Below are positions 13,772-21,208 of a stretch of 45,485 nucleotides of DNA, piece after piece. Position numbers and translations under genes: made by a program. Source of the DNA: a virus. The notes under the pieces were generated by a model that did no database searches, was not told the origin of the DNA, and worked only from the letters and a program-made list of their open reading frames with translations. The stretch is taken from positions 1 to 45,485 of IMG/VR virus record IMGVR_UViG_3300037833_000028; one strand, written 5' to 3'. The first letter of the stretch is position 1. The number at the start of each line of letters is the position of its first letter.

Positions 13772-14032
13772 ATGCGCGAAAACTCCAAATATCGCTCGCT
13801 GGCAAAACTCGCACTGCCTTCCGGTTACGCAGTTCTGGCAACGGGCGAAAAGTTCAAGCCGACGGATATTGTCTGGAGCTGGTGTTCAAACGAATGGCTG
13901 CGCGCTGACAGCGAGCTTTGGAAGTTTCCGCCGCTTGAGTTTGGTGAAGACATCATTTGCGCGGCAAGGAAGCCCGAGATGTCGGAATTCGAGCGGAGCG
14001 TTCCGCAGCAGAGAAGTTACGCGTTGAGATAA
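13772..14032 (+). CDS. Small hypothetical protein
   Basis: 86 residues. The segment LASGYAVLATGEKF-like (about 14-28) is followed by DIVWSWCSNEWLRADSELWKF, a Trp-rich stretch. The C-terminus is charged. No domain is recognised. It has no ribosome-binding site of its own and begins just after the preceding 38-residue gene, so it is probably translated by coupling. It ends at another A-tract hairpin. Confidence 0.55.
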   Translation: MRENSKYRSLAKLALPSGYAVLATGEKFKPTDIVWSWCSNEWLRADSELWKFPPLEFGEDIICAARKPEMSEFERSVPQQRSYALR

Positions 14033-14061
14033 AAAAAGAAGAGGCGGGAACTCACCTCTTC
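14031..14061 (-). terminator. A-tract hairpin at the end of the first early block
   Basis: GAAGAGG (14038-14044) pairs with CCTCTTC (14055-14061), preceded by seven A. Its minus-strand reading is a standard intrinsic terminator. It begins within the stop codon of the upstream gene. Confidence 0.45.
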
Positions 14062-14369
14062 AAAATAGGATTGAAATCATCGAAAAATCAAAATTTATCA
14101 ACGACACCTATATTCGACAGTTTTCGATATTCGGTTTCAACAAAATCAGAATGTTTGTTTCGGTAGTTTGAAAGTGCGGATGACGAATAGATACAAAACA
14201 TGAAATATAAAAGCCCGGCTAGTAATTGACGTTACTATCCAGGCTTCGGGTTCAATCTTTTAAGAACGGAATGTTCCATAAAGATGCGACCGTACGAATA
14301 CGCATTTTAAAACAGGCAGTGGCAAAAAATCAATAACTAAATTGATGAGAGTTTAAGAATTAAAATTTT
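14062..14369. other. A/T-rich gap upstream of the replication genes; possible origin
   Basis: About 300 bases with no supported gene. It contains a strong imperfect hairpin (14211-14246: AAGCC and GG and TAGTAA pair with the right arm, two mismatches), two copies of ATATTCG (14110-14116 and 14127-14133), and several A/T-rich blocks. Its position just before a replisome organiser and DnaB would suit a replication origin or a promoter region. No origin-binding iterons could be proved. Confidence 0.3.
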
Positions 14370-15281
14370 GTGAAAAAACTTCCCGCAATTCAATTTTACA
14401 CCGGCGACTGGCTCAAAGACCCGCGCCTTTCGATGTGTTCGGCGATGACACGCGGAATCTGGATAGATTTCCTCTGTGCCATGCACGAACTCGACCGTGT
14501 GGGAGAACTGCGCGGCACGCCCGATCAACTTGCGCGTGTTGCCCGTTGCTCACCCGTCGAGATTGTCCAGGCATTAGACGAATTATCCGCTTCAGCGGCA
14601 GCCGAAGTTTTGCAGCGAAACGGGGTTTATACGGTCACGAATCGCCGGATGCGACGCGAATATTTGGAACGCAAAGCAAGTAACGAACGCGTTGCAAATT
14701 TTCGCAAAAACAAAAATGTAACGAATGGTAACGAAAATGTAATTGACGGTGAAAGAGTTGAATCTGTTGACGTTAGAGGGCAATTAACAAACGGTAACGG
14801 AAATGTAACGTCCTATTCTTCATCTTCATCTTCAAATGTATTACATAGCGGTAGTAGTAACTCTTCGCGCGCGAACGGCTCGAGCGGAAAGCCGCCGCCG
14901 GCTGCCGCCGTAATTAATTCTCCGAAAAACGGGCAGTGGCTTGAACTCGATGCAGCCGAAAAGCTGATGTCGAAAAAAGAATTCGTCGAGCATCTGCAAA
15001 CGCTTCATCCGACGAAAAACGTCCGCGCCATCGGCAAAAAGCTCAAGGAATTCTGCGAGCGGCACGGCAAAGCTTTCGCTCTCGAAAGGCTCAAAGGGTG
15101 GACGGTCGGCGAAGCGGAAACTTTTACCGATGACGAGTTTTTAGCGGCTTTTGGCGATGCGGAAACCAACGTTCCGGCGTGGCAAAAGGCGGTTAACGAC
15201 TGCCGATTGTGCGACGAAAAAGGATTAGTCAGGAGGAACGGCAGACTGACGCCGTGCGAACACAAACAGGTGAAAAGATGA
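14370..15281 (+). CDS. Replisome organiser, DUF1376-like
   Basis: 303 residues from a GTG start. Residues 1-105 (KLPAIQFYTGDWLKDPRL, TRGIWIDFLCAMHE, and a winged-helix-like continuation) fit the DUF1376/YdaU-type phage replication protein. A Ser/Asn-rich low-complexity linker (about 120-175) leads to a C-terminal helical part. Near the end is CRLCDEKGLVRRNGRLTPCEH, a probable zinc knuckle. The stop overlaps the DnaB start (ATGA), which strongly supports a role as origin-binding helicase loader for that helicase. The loader role is inferred from position. Confidence 0.75.
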   Translation: MKKLPAIQFYTGDWLKDPRLSMCSAMTRGIWIDFLCAMHELDRVGELRGTPDQLARVARCSPVEIVQALDELSASAAAEVLQRNGVYTVTNRRMRREYLERKASNERVANFRKNKNVTNGNENVIDGERVESVDVRGQLTNGNGNVTSYSSSSSSNVLHSGSSNSSRANGSSGKPPPAAAVINSPKNGQWLELDAAEKLMSKKEFVEHLQTLHPTKNVRAIGKKLKEFCERHGKAFALERLKGWTVGEAETFTDDEFLAAFGDAETNVPAWQKAVNDCRLCDEKGLVRRNGRLTPCEHKQVKR

Positions 15282-16618
15282 GCAATTACCAGACGTTACT
15301 CGAAAAACCACTGCCATCGTCGGAATCGGCGGAACGAACGATACTAGGCGCGATTCTGGTTTCGACCGAACTAATTTCGCAGGCAGCTGCACGTCTCAAA
15401 CCGCCGGACTTTTACTCGCCGTTCCATCGCAAAATTTACGGCGCGATGCTTTCGCTGTTTGCCGCAGGTCGGACGATCGACCCGATTATGATCGGCGAAG
15501 AATTGAAACGCAGCGGCGAAATTGTTGAAAGCTTCGGCGGTATTTCCACGATCTCCAATTTGAATTACGGCATTCCGCGGTTTCACGACATCTCGGAGTG
15601 GGTTGAGATCGTCGCCGGAGCCGCAAAGGTTCGCAATCTGATCAACGCCTGCAATGAAACGGTTTCTCAGGCTCTCGACGAAACGCAATTGCCGGAAACG
15701 GTTCTCAGTTCCGCTCAATCCCGTATCAACGAAGTTTGCAGCGAATCTCAAACGCGCGGATTCTCGTCGGTCGGCAATCTCGCAGTCGCCTCGATTCATG
15801 AAAAGCTCGCTCTGCGCGAAAAGGGAGTTAAATTCACCGGCTTGCAGACGGGATTTGATGTCATCGACGAATCCACCGGCGGACTGCAAAAACAGGAATT
15901 GATCGTTTTGGGCGCGCGTCCCGGAATGGGCAAAAGCGCTCTGATGTGCAATCTTGCCGAAAACGTCTGCCGTTTGAATGAAAATGCGGTGGTGGCAGTC
16001 TTCTCACTGGAGATGAGCGAAAAGATTTTGACCGACAGGATGCTTTGCTCGAGCGCTCAAGTCAGCGCGAATCGGTATAAACGCGGATTGATCACCTTTG
16101 AGGAAGCTGAACGGCTGGCGCGGGTCGCGTCGGACTTCGGCGATTACCGCATTGAAATTGACGACGAGCCGGGACTCAATCCTTCGCAGATTCGCGCCAA
16201 ATCAATGATGCTCAAAGCTCGGCATAAACGCCTCGATTTCATCATCGTCGATTTTCTCCAAAAAATGACGCCGTCGCGCCGCGCCGAATCCAACCGGCTC
16301 GAAATCGGCTCGATTGCCCGCGAGCTCAAAGATATGGCGAAAGTCTTAGACGTGCCGGTGCTGGCTATTTCATCGCTGAATCGAGAGTGCGAAGCGCGCA
16401 ATCCGCCCAAACCGAAGATGTCGGATCTGTCGGACTCGAACATTATCGAATCCGAAGCCGACATCGTTGTCTTTCTTTACCGCGAGCATTATTACCGACC
16501 GGAAGCGAATCCTTACAGCGCGGAATTATTGTTCGAGAAAAACAGAAACGGCGAAACAGGCGAGAAATATTTGAAATGGACGGGCGAATTTACTTCGTTC
16601 GAGAATTATTACGGGTAA
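15278..16618 (+). CDS. dnaB: DnaB-like replicative helicase
   Basis: 446 residues from the ATG at 15278, which overlaps the upstream stop by 4 bases. Residues 10-110 form the DnaB N-terminal helical domain (SAERTILGAILVS). The RecA-like domain holds Walker A, GARPGMGKS (212-220), and Walker B, FIIVDFLQK (321-329). SSLNRECEAR and the later EADIVVFLYRE fit helicase motifs H3/H4. It unwinds DNA ahead of the host polymerase during phage replication. The length is normal for the family. An A-tract hairpin follows directly after the stop codon. Confidence 0.95.
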   Translation: MSNYQTLLEKPLPSSESAERTILGAILVSTELISQAAARLKPPDFYSPFHRKIYGAMLSLFAAGRTIDPIMIGEELKRSGEIVESFGGISTISNLNYGIPRFHDISEWVEIVAGAAKVRNLINACNETVSQALDETQLPETVLSSAQSRINEVCSESQTRGFSSVGNLAVASIHEKLALREKGVKFTGLQTGFDVIDESTGGLQKQELIVLGARPGMGKSALMCNLAENVCRLNENAVVAVFSLEMSEKILTDRMLCSSAQVSANRYKRGLITFEEAERLARVASDFGDYRIEIDDEPGLNPSQIRAKSMMLKARHKRLDFIIVDFLQKMTPSRRAESNRLEIGSIARELKDMAKVLDVPVLAISSLNRECEARNPPKPKMSDLSDSNIIESEADIVVFLYREHYYRPEANPYSAELLFEKNRNGETGEKYLKWTGEFTSFENYYG

Positions 16619-16643
16619 AAAAAGAGGCTGAACGCTCAGCCTC
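16617..16643 (-). terminator. A-tract hairpin after dnaB
   Basis: GAGGCTGA (16624-16631) pairs with TCAGCCTC (16636-16643) around a 4-base loop. Seven A connect the stop codon to the stem. It is nearly the same sequence as the hairpin at 11842-11862, showing that the element itself is repeated. Confidence 0.5.
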
Positions 16644-16711
16644 GAAAAACATTGAAAAAGTATTAGTAAAAGTAAGACGGCAGGCTGAAAAGTTTTTGCG
16701 GAAAAAAAATT

Positions 16712-17482
16712 ATGGCTCAAAAATCAGAAATTCAATGGACGAATGCAACGTGGAATCCGTGGCATGGATGCCACAAAGTTTCAGACGGCTGCAAGTTCTG
16801 TTATATGTTCCGCGATAAGGAACGATACGGACAGGAACCGAACGTCGTTCTGCGCTCAAAATCAACTTTTAACGACCCGCTCAAATGGAAAGAACCGAAA
16901 CTCGTTTTCACTTGCTCGTGGTCGGATTGGTTTATCGAAGAAGCAGACGAGTGGCGCGATGAAGCGTGGCACATTATCAAAAGCACGCCGCATTTAACTT
17001 ATCAGATTCTTACCAAACGACCAGAAAACATTAAAGACCGTCTGCCTGCCGATTGGGGTAAAGGTTATCCGAATGTTTGGATGGGCGTCAGCATCGAGAA
17101 CGAGAGAAATAAAAATCGGCTTTTGACTCTTCACGAAAACAAACCATCGGATGCGGTTTTTAAAACTTTCGTATCGTATGAGCCTGCGCTTGAACACGTT
17201 GAATTTCACAACGACGGTTTAATGCTGTCATACGAATTCGAGGGGCTTGATTGGTTAATTGTCGGCGGCGAAAGCGGCAATGAGAACGGTAAATATAAAT
17301 ATCGTCCGTGCGAGCTGAATTGGATTCGTTCAATCGTCGGTCAATGCAAAGACGCGAAAGTTCCTGTATTCGTCAAGCAGATGGGAACGTATCTCGCCAA
17401 AGAAATGAAACTCAAAGATTCGCACGGCGGCGACATTTCCGAATTTCCCGAAGATTTGCAGATTCGAGAATTCCCAAAATGA
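16712..17482 (+). CDS. Phage Gp37/Gp68 family protein (DUF5131, radical-SAM-like)
   Basis: 256 residues. WNPWHGCHKVSDGCKFCYMF places Cys20, Cys27 and Cys30 as a Cys-x6-Cys-x2-Cys set, the probable 4Fe-4S/SAM site of this family. Further family marks are LTKRPENIKDRLP, NVWMGVSIEN, and WLIVGGESG followed by FVKQMG. The family is widespread in phages and its reaction is not settled; it has been compared with spore-photoproduct-lyase-like radical SAM enzymes. It sits between helicase and RusA, suggesting DNA metabolism or modification. The stop overlaps rusA as ATGA. Confidence 0.85.
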   Translation: MAQKSEIQWTNATWNPWHGCHKVSDGCKFCYMFRDKERYGQEPNVVLRSKSTFNDPLKWKEPKLVFTCSWSDWFIEEADEWRDEAWHIIKSTPHLTYQILTKRPENIKDRLPADWGKGYPNVWMGVSIENERNKNRLLTLHENKPSDAVFKTFVSYEPALEHVEFHNDGLMLSYEFEGLDWLIVGGESGNENGKYKYRPCELNWIRSIVGQCKDAKVPVFVKQMGTYLAKEMKLKDSHGGDISEFPEDLQIREFPK

Positions 17483-17829
17483 AAATAACACTTCCATATC
17501 CGCCAACGACGAACAATCTTTATTTTACACGCAACGGTAAACGGTTTTTGTCGAATGAGGGACGCGATTATAAAGCTAACGTTCTGGCAATTTGTTTCGC
17601 CGAGAGAGTTAAGCCTTTGTCCGGTGAGCTGGTTTTGACCGCCAACGTTTACCGCCCGCGCAAAACAGGTGATCTGGATAACTGCCTGAAAATTATTCAG
17701 GATTCGCTAAAAGGCAGCTGCTTTGAAGATGACAGGCAAATCGTCGAGATTCACGCTTTTAGGTTTGACGACAAAGAAAAGCCGCGCGTTGAAGTTTTAA
17801 TCGAAAAGGTTTTGAAAATAACCGGATGA
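17479..17829 (+). CDS. rusA: RusA-family Holliday junction resolvase
   Basis: 116 residues from the ATG at 17479 (ATGA overlap with the previous gene). The start MKITLPYPPTTNNLYF is characteristic. Acidic residues Asp65 and Asp67 in GDLDNCLK, Asp75 and Asp84/85 in EDDRQI fit the metal-binding catalytic set of RusA. It resolves branched DNA made during phage recombination and replication, before packaging. The length is typical. The frame is open upstream but that part overlaps the radical-SAM-like gene and is not homologous. Confidence 0.9.
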   Translation: MKITLPYPPTTNNLYFTRNGKRFLSNEGRDYKANVLAICFAERVKPLSGELVLTANVYRPRKTGDLDNCLKIIQDSLKGSCFEDDRQIVEIHAFRFDDKEKPRVEVLIEKVLKITG

Positions 17830-18023
17830 CGCCATCGCTTTTCAAAATCGCGCCCGACCGAGAAGTGATTCGAGCAGTCGAAAACAAGATGCTCCGTAAA
17901 GAGCGCGGCGAATCAGGCAAAAGATTGTTGACCGAAGAGGAATGTTTAATTTATGCAGACGAACTCGAAAGGCGCGGTCATCTCAAAGGCGCGGAATTTT
18001 TCCGAGATAAAACGAAAACTTAA
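17826..18023 (+). CDS. Small hypothetical protein
   Basis: 65 residues, charged and helical, with LTEEECLIYADELERRGHLKGAEFFR forming two probable helices. It overlaps rusA's stop by 4 bases (ATGA), so it belongs to the replication/recombination operon. No metal site or named domain is seen. Confidence 0.6.
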   Translation: MTPSLFKIAPDREVIRAVENKMLRKERGESGKRLLTEEECLIYADELERRGHLKGAEFFRDKTKT

Positions 18024-18034
18024 CTTCCCGTGGA

Positions 18035-18259
18035 ATGGCTGAAAAAAAGGTGATGAAATGTAAACACACGCTTTCCGGCACGAATATCAAGTGCAATACG
18101 GAACTGTGCGAAACCGACGGAGTTTCCGTTTTCGTTCCGACGGGAAACGGCGGCGAGCTTGAAATTACTCCGACCAGAGGCGGCGACGCGAAACTGATTT
18201 GCCCGAACCCGAAATGCAAAGGGAGAACAGTCTGGTATCGAGCGCGAAACAGATTTTGA
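18035..18259 (+). CDS. Zinc-ribbon protein
   Basis: 74 residues. Cys9, Cys20 and Cys25 in the N-terminal half, then CPNPKC (residues 57-62), followed by GRTVWYRARNRF. The cysteines suggest a two-knuckle zinc ribbon. An internal ATG at 18053 is possible, but its upstream GG is too close. It is the last gene of the early plus-strand run and its stop lies at the left end of the reverse-strand SnoaL cassette. Confidence 0.6.
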   Translation: MAEKKVMKCKHTLSGTNIKCNTELCETDGVSVFVPTGNGGELEITPTRGGDAKLICPNPKCKGRTVWYRARNRF

Positions 18260-18769
18260 GTAGTGGGTCAGCTTGAAATAAATTAAAATCAGATATTGAG
18301 ATAGTATCTGATTGCCAGTAGCTAGAACATTGTATTATCGTTTTCCGATTCGTCAGGAATAAATTGCAAAACGTCCCAATGCTCAACAATCTTTCCGTTT
18401 TCATCCAGTCTAAAAATGTCGATGGCAGCCCAGTCGCCTGACGTTTGCCATTCCTGAAAGCAATGGAGAACGACGAAGTTTCCTTCGGCAATCGCACGTT
18501 TGAAATGAACACGCTTGTCCGGATATTCGCTTGCCTTTTGTTCAAAATACTCGATAAAGCCTTCCTTACCGTCAGGAACCAGCGGATTATGCTGAATATA
18601 AACATCGCCGACATATTTTGCGATGGCATCGCGTGGCTTGGATTGGTTAAACATCAAATCGTAAAATGCAATAACAGTTTCTTTGTTTCGCTCTAATTGT
18701 TCCATTTTAATCAACTCTCCTAACTATTATTATGGTTTTGTTGGATTAAAATTCAAATTGACCCACTAC
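18260..18769. mobile_element. Inverted-repeat-bounded cargo cassette
   Basis: GTAGTGGGTCA (18260-18270) is repeated as its exact complement at 18759-18769, and similarity continues inward imperfectly (TTGAA and TTAAAAT-like words). The 510-bp unit holds only the reverse-strand SnoaL-like gene with its own promoter. A direct word, GCTTGAAATAA, occurs at 18271-18281 and just outside the right end at 18778-18788. No transposase is present. It could be a non-autonomous insertion or a gene with palindromic control sites. Confidence 0.4.
18322..18705 (-). CDS. SnoaL-like (NTF2-fold) cargo protein
   Basis: 127 residues from the ATG at 18705, which has GGAGAG about 10 bases ahead. The pattern [44 protein letters not shown], then [15 protein letters not shown] and [22 protein letters not shown], matches the SnoaL-like/nuclear transport factor 2 superfamily, typical of a one-domain cyclase-like or binding protein. 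A minus-strand promoter is visible: TTGAAT at 18751-18756 and CATAAT at 18729-18734. It is the only reverse gene in this region, so it is probably lysogenic cargo expressed from its own promoter. The substrate is unknown. Confidence 0.8.
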   Translation of the reverse strand: MEQLERNKETVIAFYDLMFNQSKPRDAIAKYVGDVYIQHNPLVPDGKEGFIEYFEQKASEYPDKRVHFKRAIAEGNFVVLHCFQEWQTSGDWAAIDIFRLDENGKIVEHWDVLQFIPDESENDNTMF

Positions 18770-18779
18770 CAAATTTTGC

Positions 18780-18808
18780 TTGAAATAATCGGATAAATAG
18801 CTTAAAGT
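18780..18808 (+). promoter_or_regulatory. Candidate promoter for the first late block
   Basis: TTGAAA (18780-18785) and TAAAGT (18803-18808) with a 17-base spacer. The predicted start point (about 18815) lies directly ahead of the conserved leader at 18819-18907. A similar promoter-leader order exists at 30602-30757. The -10 matches the consensus at 4 of 6. Confidence 0.4.
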
Positions 18809-18818
18809 TTGAACTGAA

Positions 18819-18907
18819 AATTTTGTTGGGCGCTTCTCGCCCGAAACCGAGAGTTAAACGCCTCGAAGCTAAGGATAAAAACCTGTGCTTCGAGGCGTTT
18901 TCGTTTT
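18819..18907 (+). promoter_or_regulatory. Conserved structured leader with terminator, copy 1
   Basis: AATTTTG.TGGGCGC..TTCTCGCCCGAA is shared with 30665-30757. A 5-bp hairpin (18828-18832 with 18838-18842) comes first, then a linker ending GAGTT. A perfect 14-bp stem follows (18856-18869 with 18887-18900, 17-base loop), then a T tract (18898-18907). The stem sequence differs wholly from copy 2 while its length is the same. TCTCG (18835-18839) could alternatively pair with CGAGA (18848-18852), which would open the first hairpin. The gene starts 26 bases later. The layout suggests an attenuator or antitermination leader. Confidence 0.6.
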
Positions 18908-18932
18908 TACCCTGAAAAATTTGTGAAATAAA

Positions 18933-20288
18933 ATGACGTGGCGAATCGCAAAATCATTACTCAAACTTCGTGAGCAAATTAATACTGCGTTTCCTGACCG
19001 CCTGCGAATCAGCGACGGCGGTATCGGCGATGCAGCTCACGCTTCAAGAAATTCAGATCATAATCCATGGGTCCGCGACTCGAAAGGTCAGCCGATTGTC
19101 ACAGCCATCGATATTACGCACGATCCGGATTTTAACGGGATTGATTGCCACCGTCTTGCCGAAGCTCTCAGTAAATCTGCCGACCCGCGCATTAAATATC
19201 TGATTTGGGACCGGAAAATCACAACCAGAATGAGCGGCGGCGGCTTCGGCTGGAAAAAATACAACGGTTCGAATCCGCACACGCAACATCTGCATATTTC
19301 CGTTATCGACAGAGAGTTTTTATTCGATTCAGACAAATCGTGGAATATAGGGTCCGCTTTGACGCCGAATTCGGCTAAGCCCGCCGCTCCGAAAGTGCGC
19401 GATTTGAAATCAGGCGACCAGGGCGCAGACGTTCAAAGTTTGCAGCGGCGGCTGGCATCTCTCGGTTACTTGCAGCCGAATGATGCAGACGGTTTCTTCG
19501 GGACGAAAACGCGCAGTGCCGTGATGTTTTTCCAAAAGGAAGCCGGACTTCGCGCTGACGGCATCGTCGGCAATAACACGCGCCGCGCATTGATGCTTGA
19601 TGTCAAAGACGAAGAAATAAAGCTCGAGATTCCAACAGTTTCGGCGGCTTCTCCTACAAGCACAGGCAATCTGGCTATTAACCCAACAGTCGATCCTGCT
19701 AATTCATCTGCTACTCAGCCGCCGAATCCGCCTGTCGAGATGGATGAGGGAGAGCGACCGGCAAATTATAAGGAAATTCAATACGCCAATGCGCAGCCGG
19801 AACTCGTCACACCAGTCATTCAGGCTAAAGCCGAAGAGACCAAACCGGATGAAGGCATTGCGGCAAAAGCGGCGACGGCTTATGACTGGGTGAGCGGCAG
19901 AATTTTAGCTCTTCCGCCGGCAATCGGAGCCGCGATTTTAGGTTTCTGGAACTGGATGAAAAGCGCCGACGCGACTTTGACCATCGCGTTCTTTTCAGCG
20001 TCGGGCATTATCGGCATTACTTATTTGATTCTGTATATGCACAGAAAAAATAAGAAGCTGATGAACGAACACGAATTGGCGAAAGAGCAGGAAATCACGA
20101 AACGGCAGCGCGAGCAGCAAGCGCACGAAATTACGAAAATCCAAATGGAATCGGCGATGCGGCGCGACTTGAACACAGTCGCCGTCGTGCCGAAACCGCT
20201 TGAAAATTCGGATTCGCCTGATACTGAAAATTTAGGTGTTCCGGCACAGCAGTTTCGGCAAATGAGATTTTTGGGCGAATACAAATGA
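18933..20288 (+). CDS. Endolysin: M15-like peptidase, PG-binding domain and C-terminal membrane segments
   Basis: 451 residues. Residues 1-135 resemble a VanY/M15-type peptidase, with His43 (SDHNP), Asp60 (TAIDITHD) and His119/121 (QHLHISV) as likely zinc ligands. Residues about 153-222 are a peptidoglycan-binding domain (DLKSGDQGADVQSLQRRL, FGTKTRSAVMFFQ). A disordered Pro/Ser linker follows. Two hydrophobic segments (about 325-342 and 348-369) come next, then a long charged coiled-coil-like tail. It would cut the cell wall during lysis. The membrane part is unusual for a lysin and may anchor it or act as a holin. It is the first gene after the conserved leader. Confidence 0.8.
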   Translation: MTWRIAKSLLKLREQINTAFPDRLRISDGGIGDAAHASRNSDHNPWVRDSKGQPIVTAIDITHDPDFNGIDCHRLAEALSKSADPRIKYLIWDRKITTRMSGGGFGWKKYNGSNPHTQHLHISVIDREFLFDSDKSWNIGSALTPNSAKPAAPKVRDLKSGDQGADVQSLQRRLASLGYLQPNDADGFFGTKTRSAVMFFQKEAGLRADGIVGNNTRRALMLDVKDEEIKLEIPTVSAASPTSTGNLAINPTVDPANSSATQPPNPPVEMDEGERPANYKEIQYANAQPELVTPVIQAKAEETKPDEGIAAKAATAYDWVSGRILALPPAIGAAILGFWNWMKSADATLTIAFFSASGIIGITYLILYMHRKNKKLMNEHELAKEQEITKRQREQQAHEITKIQMESAMRRDLNTVAVVPKPLENSDSPDTENLGVPAQQFRQMRFLGEYK

Positions 20289-20327
20289 AAAAGATCGCCT
20301 GCTATCACCCAGACGACCTTTTCGTAT
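20289..20327 (+). terminator. Terminator-like hairpin after the endolysin
   Basis: AAAAGATCGCCTG (20289-20301) pairs with 20310-20322, with two mismatches; TTTTCG follows. It is close to the stop codon of the endolysin and would reduce transcription into the next gene. Confidence 0.45.
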
Positions 20328-20362
20328 TTAACCCAAACTACTCACCCAATGGAGATGAATGA

Positions 20363-20425
20363 ATGCAGACAATTTACAACCAGTTGATTGAAAAGTCAAC
20401 AAAAATTTTATGGAGAAAAAAATGA
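20363..20425 (+). CDS. Possible leader peptide
   Basis: 20 residues (MQTIYNQLIEKSTKILWRKK). GGAGATGAATGA lies just upstream and the stop overlaps the ATG of the next gene (ATGA), so translation could couple the two. It is too short for any family assignment and could be chance. Confidence 0.3.
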   Translation: MQTIYNQLIEKSTKILWRKK

Positions 20426-20739
20426 GAAAAATATTGACCCTGTTCGCCGCATTAGCGGTGGCGTTCGTCTTTGCATTTTCGAGTTCGGCAAGTCCGCCGA
20501 CATTCGCAGCTGAGCAGCCGAAATTTGAAAAATCTTCCGCCGGGAAAATCACATTGCCGTTACATAACCAAACTGTCGGAATAAAGCTGTTTGCGGTTGC
20601 TGAACCGAGCGGCTCGTTTTTGATGACACATAAAATGCGTGAAATCAAAACGCGGTTTGGCTGGAGGCAATTGGATTACCAGTCACCGATCTTTGAGATT
20701 TTTACCGGTTTCGACAATCCGGCGCGCGGCAAAATCTAG
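20422..20739 (+). CDS. Exported protein of unknown function
   Basis: 105 residues from the ATG at 20422, with GGAG 6-9 bases ahead. A signal peptide (MRKILTLFAALAVAFVFAFSSSASPPTFA) is followed by about 75 residues with no recognised domain (KITLPLHNQTVGIKLFAVAEPSGSF). No lipobox Cys is present, so secretion to periplasm or outside is expected. It lies beside the endolysin and membrane proteins, so a role in lysis or the envelope is possible but unproved. Confidence 0.6.
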   Translation: MRKILTLFAALAVAFVFAFSSSASPPTFAAEQPKFEKSSAGKITLPLHNQTVGIKLFAVAEPSGSFLMTHKMREIKTRFGWRQLDYQSPIFEIFTGFDNPARGKI

Positions 20740-20778
20740 CCGCTGATTTTCAACGATCGAGATTTATTTTCAAAGAGA

Positions 20779-20817
20779 AAAAGCGGCGGCGGCAGTTGTT
20801 GGCTTATCGCCGCTTTT
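20779..20817 (+). terminator. Intrinsic terminator
   Basis: AAAAGCGGCG (20779-20788) pairs perfectly with 20808-20817, which ends TTTT. Gene 20828 starts 10 bases later, so it would also act as an attenuator between the exported protein and the tail-fibre operon. It could terminate in both directions, because A precedes and T follows. Confidence 0.55.
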
Positions 20818-20827
20818 ACCAAAAACT

Positions 20828-21205
20828 ATGAACGAAAAAGCATTTTTAATTTACGGCATAATCGGCATCATCCTTTTCTGCGTCGGCGCGGTTTTAGATT
20901 CGCTTTCGAGCCGCAATTTTTCGAGCTATAACAACAATATGCGCGAGCGAAATCCGCTTTTCCGGCTGCCGAACGGCGACTGCAACGTGAAGAAAAAGCT
21001 TGTTTATTCTGCAATTATCGCGCTCGCCCTTCTCGTGACGCTGTTTATTTTTCCAGAAGTTCTTGGTCTCGCGTGGCTGTTCGCCGGTGTGATTTTCGGC
21101 GGCTTGCAGAGCATGTTCGCCTTCAATAATTGGAGCGCGAAAAAACGGGTCGGCAAAAAACCGGTCATCGCCGACAGTGACGCCGCCTTTCAGATACGGA
21201 AATAA
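20828..21205 (+). CDS. Membrane protein, three predicted helices
   Basis: 125 residues. Hydrophobic segments at about 5-23 (FLIYGIIGIILFCVGAVL), 59-77 (SAIIALALLVTLFIFPEV) and 79-95 (LAWLFAGVIFGGLQSMF). The loop NPLFRLPNGDCNVKKK lies between the first and second. The C-terminus is polar. No named family. It precedes the tail-fibre genes, 3 bases before the next start, and may be a holin candidate or superinfection factor; the sequence does not decide. Confidence 0.6.
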   Translation: MNEKAFLIYGIIGIILFCVGAVLDSLSSRNFSSYNNNMRERNPLFRLPNGDCNVKKKLVYSAIIALALLVTLFIFPEVLGLAWLFAGVIFGGLQSMFAFNNWSAKKRVGKKPVIADSDAAFQIRK

Positions 21206-21208
21206 TAT

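Noticed and set aside
16616-16643. A-tract plus hairpin after dnaB as a -1 frameshift site
   Set aside because: The heptamer-like A run lies after the stop codon, not before it, so the ribosome would terminate first.
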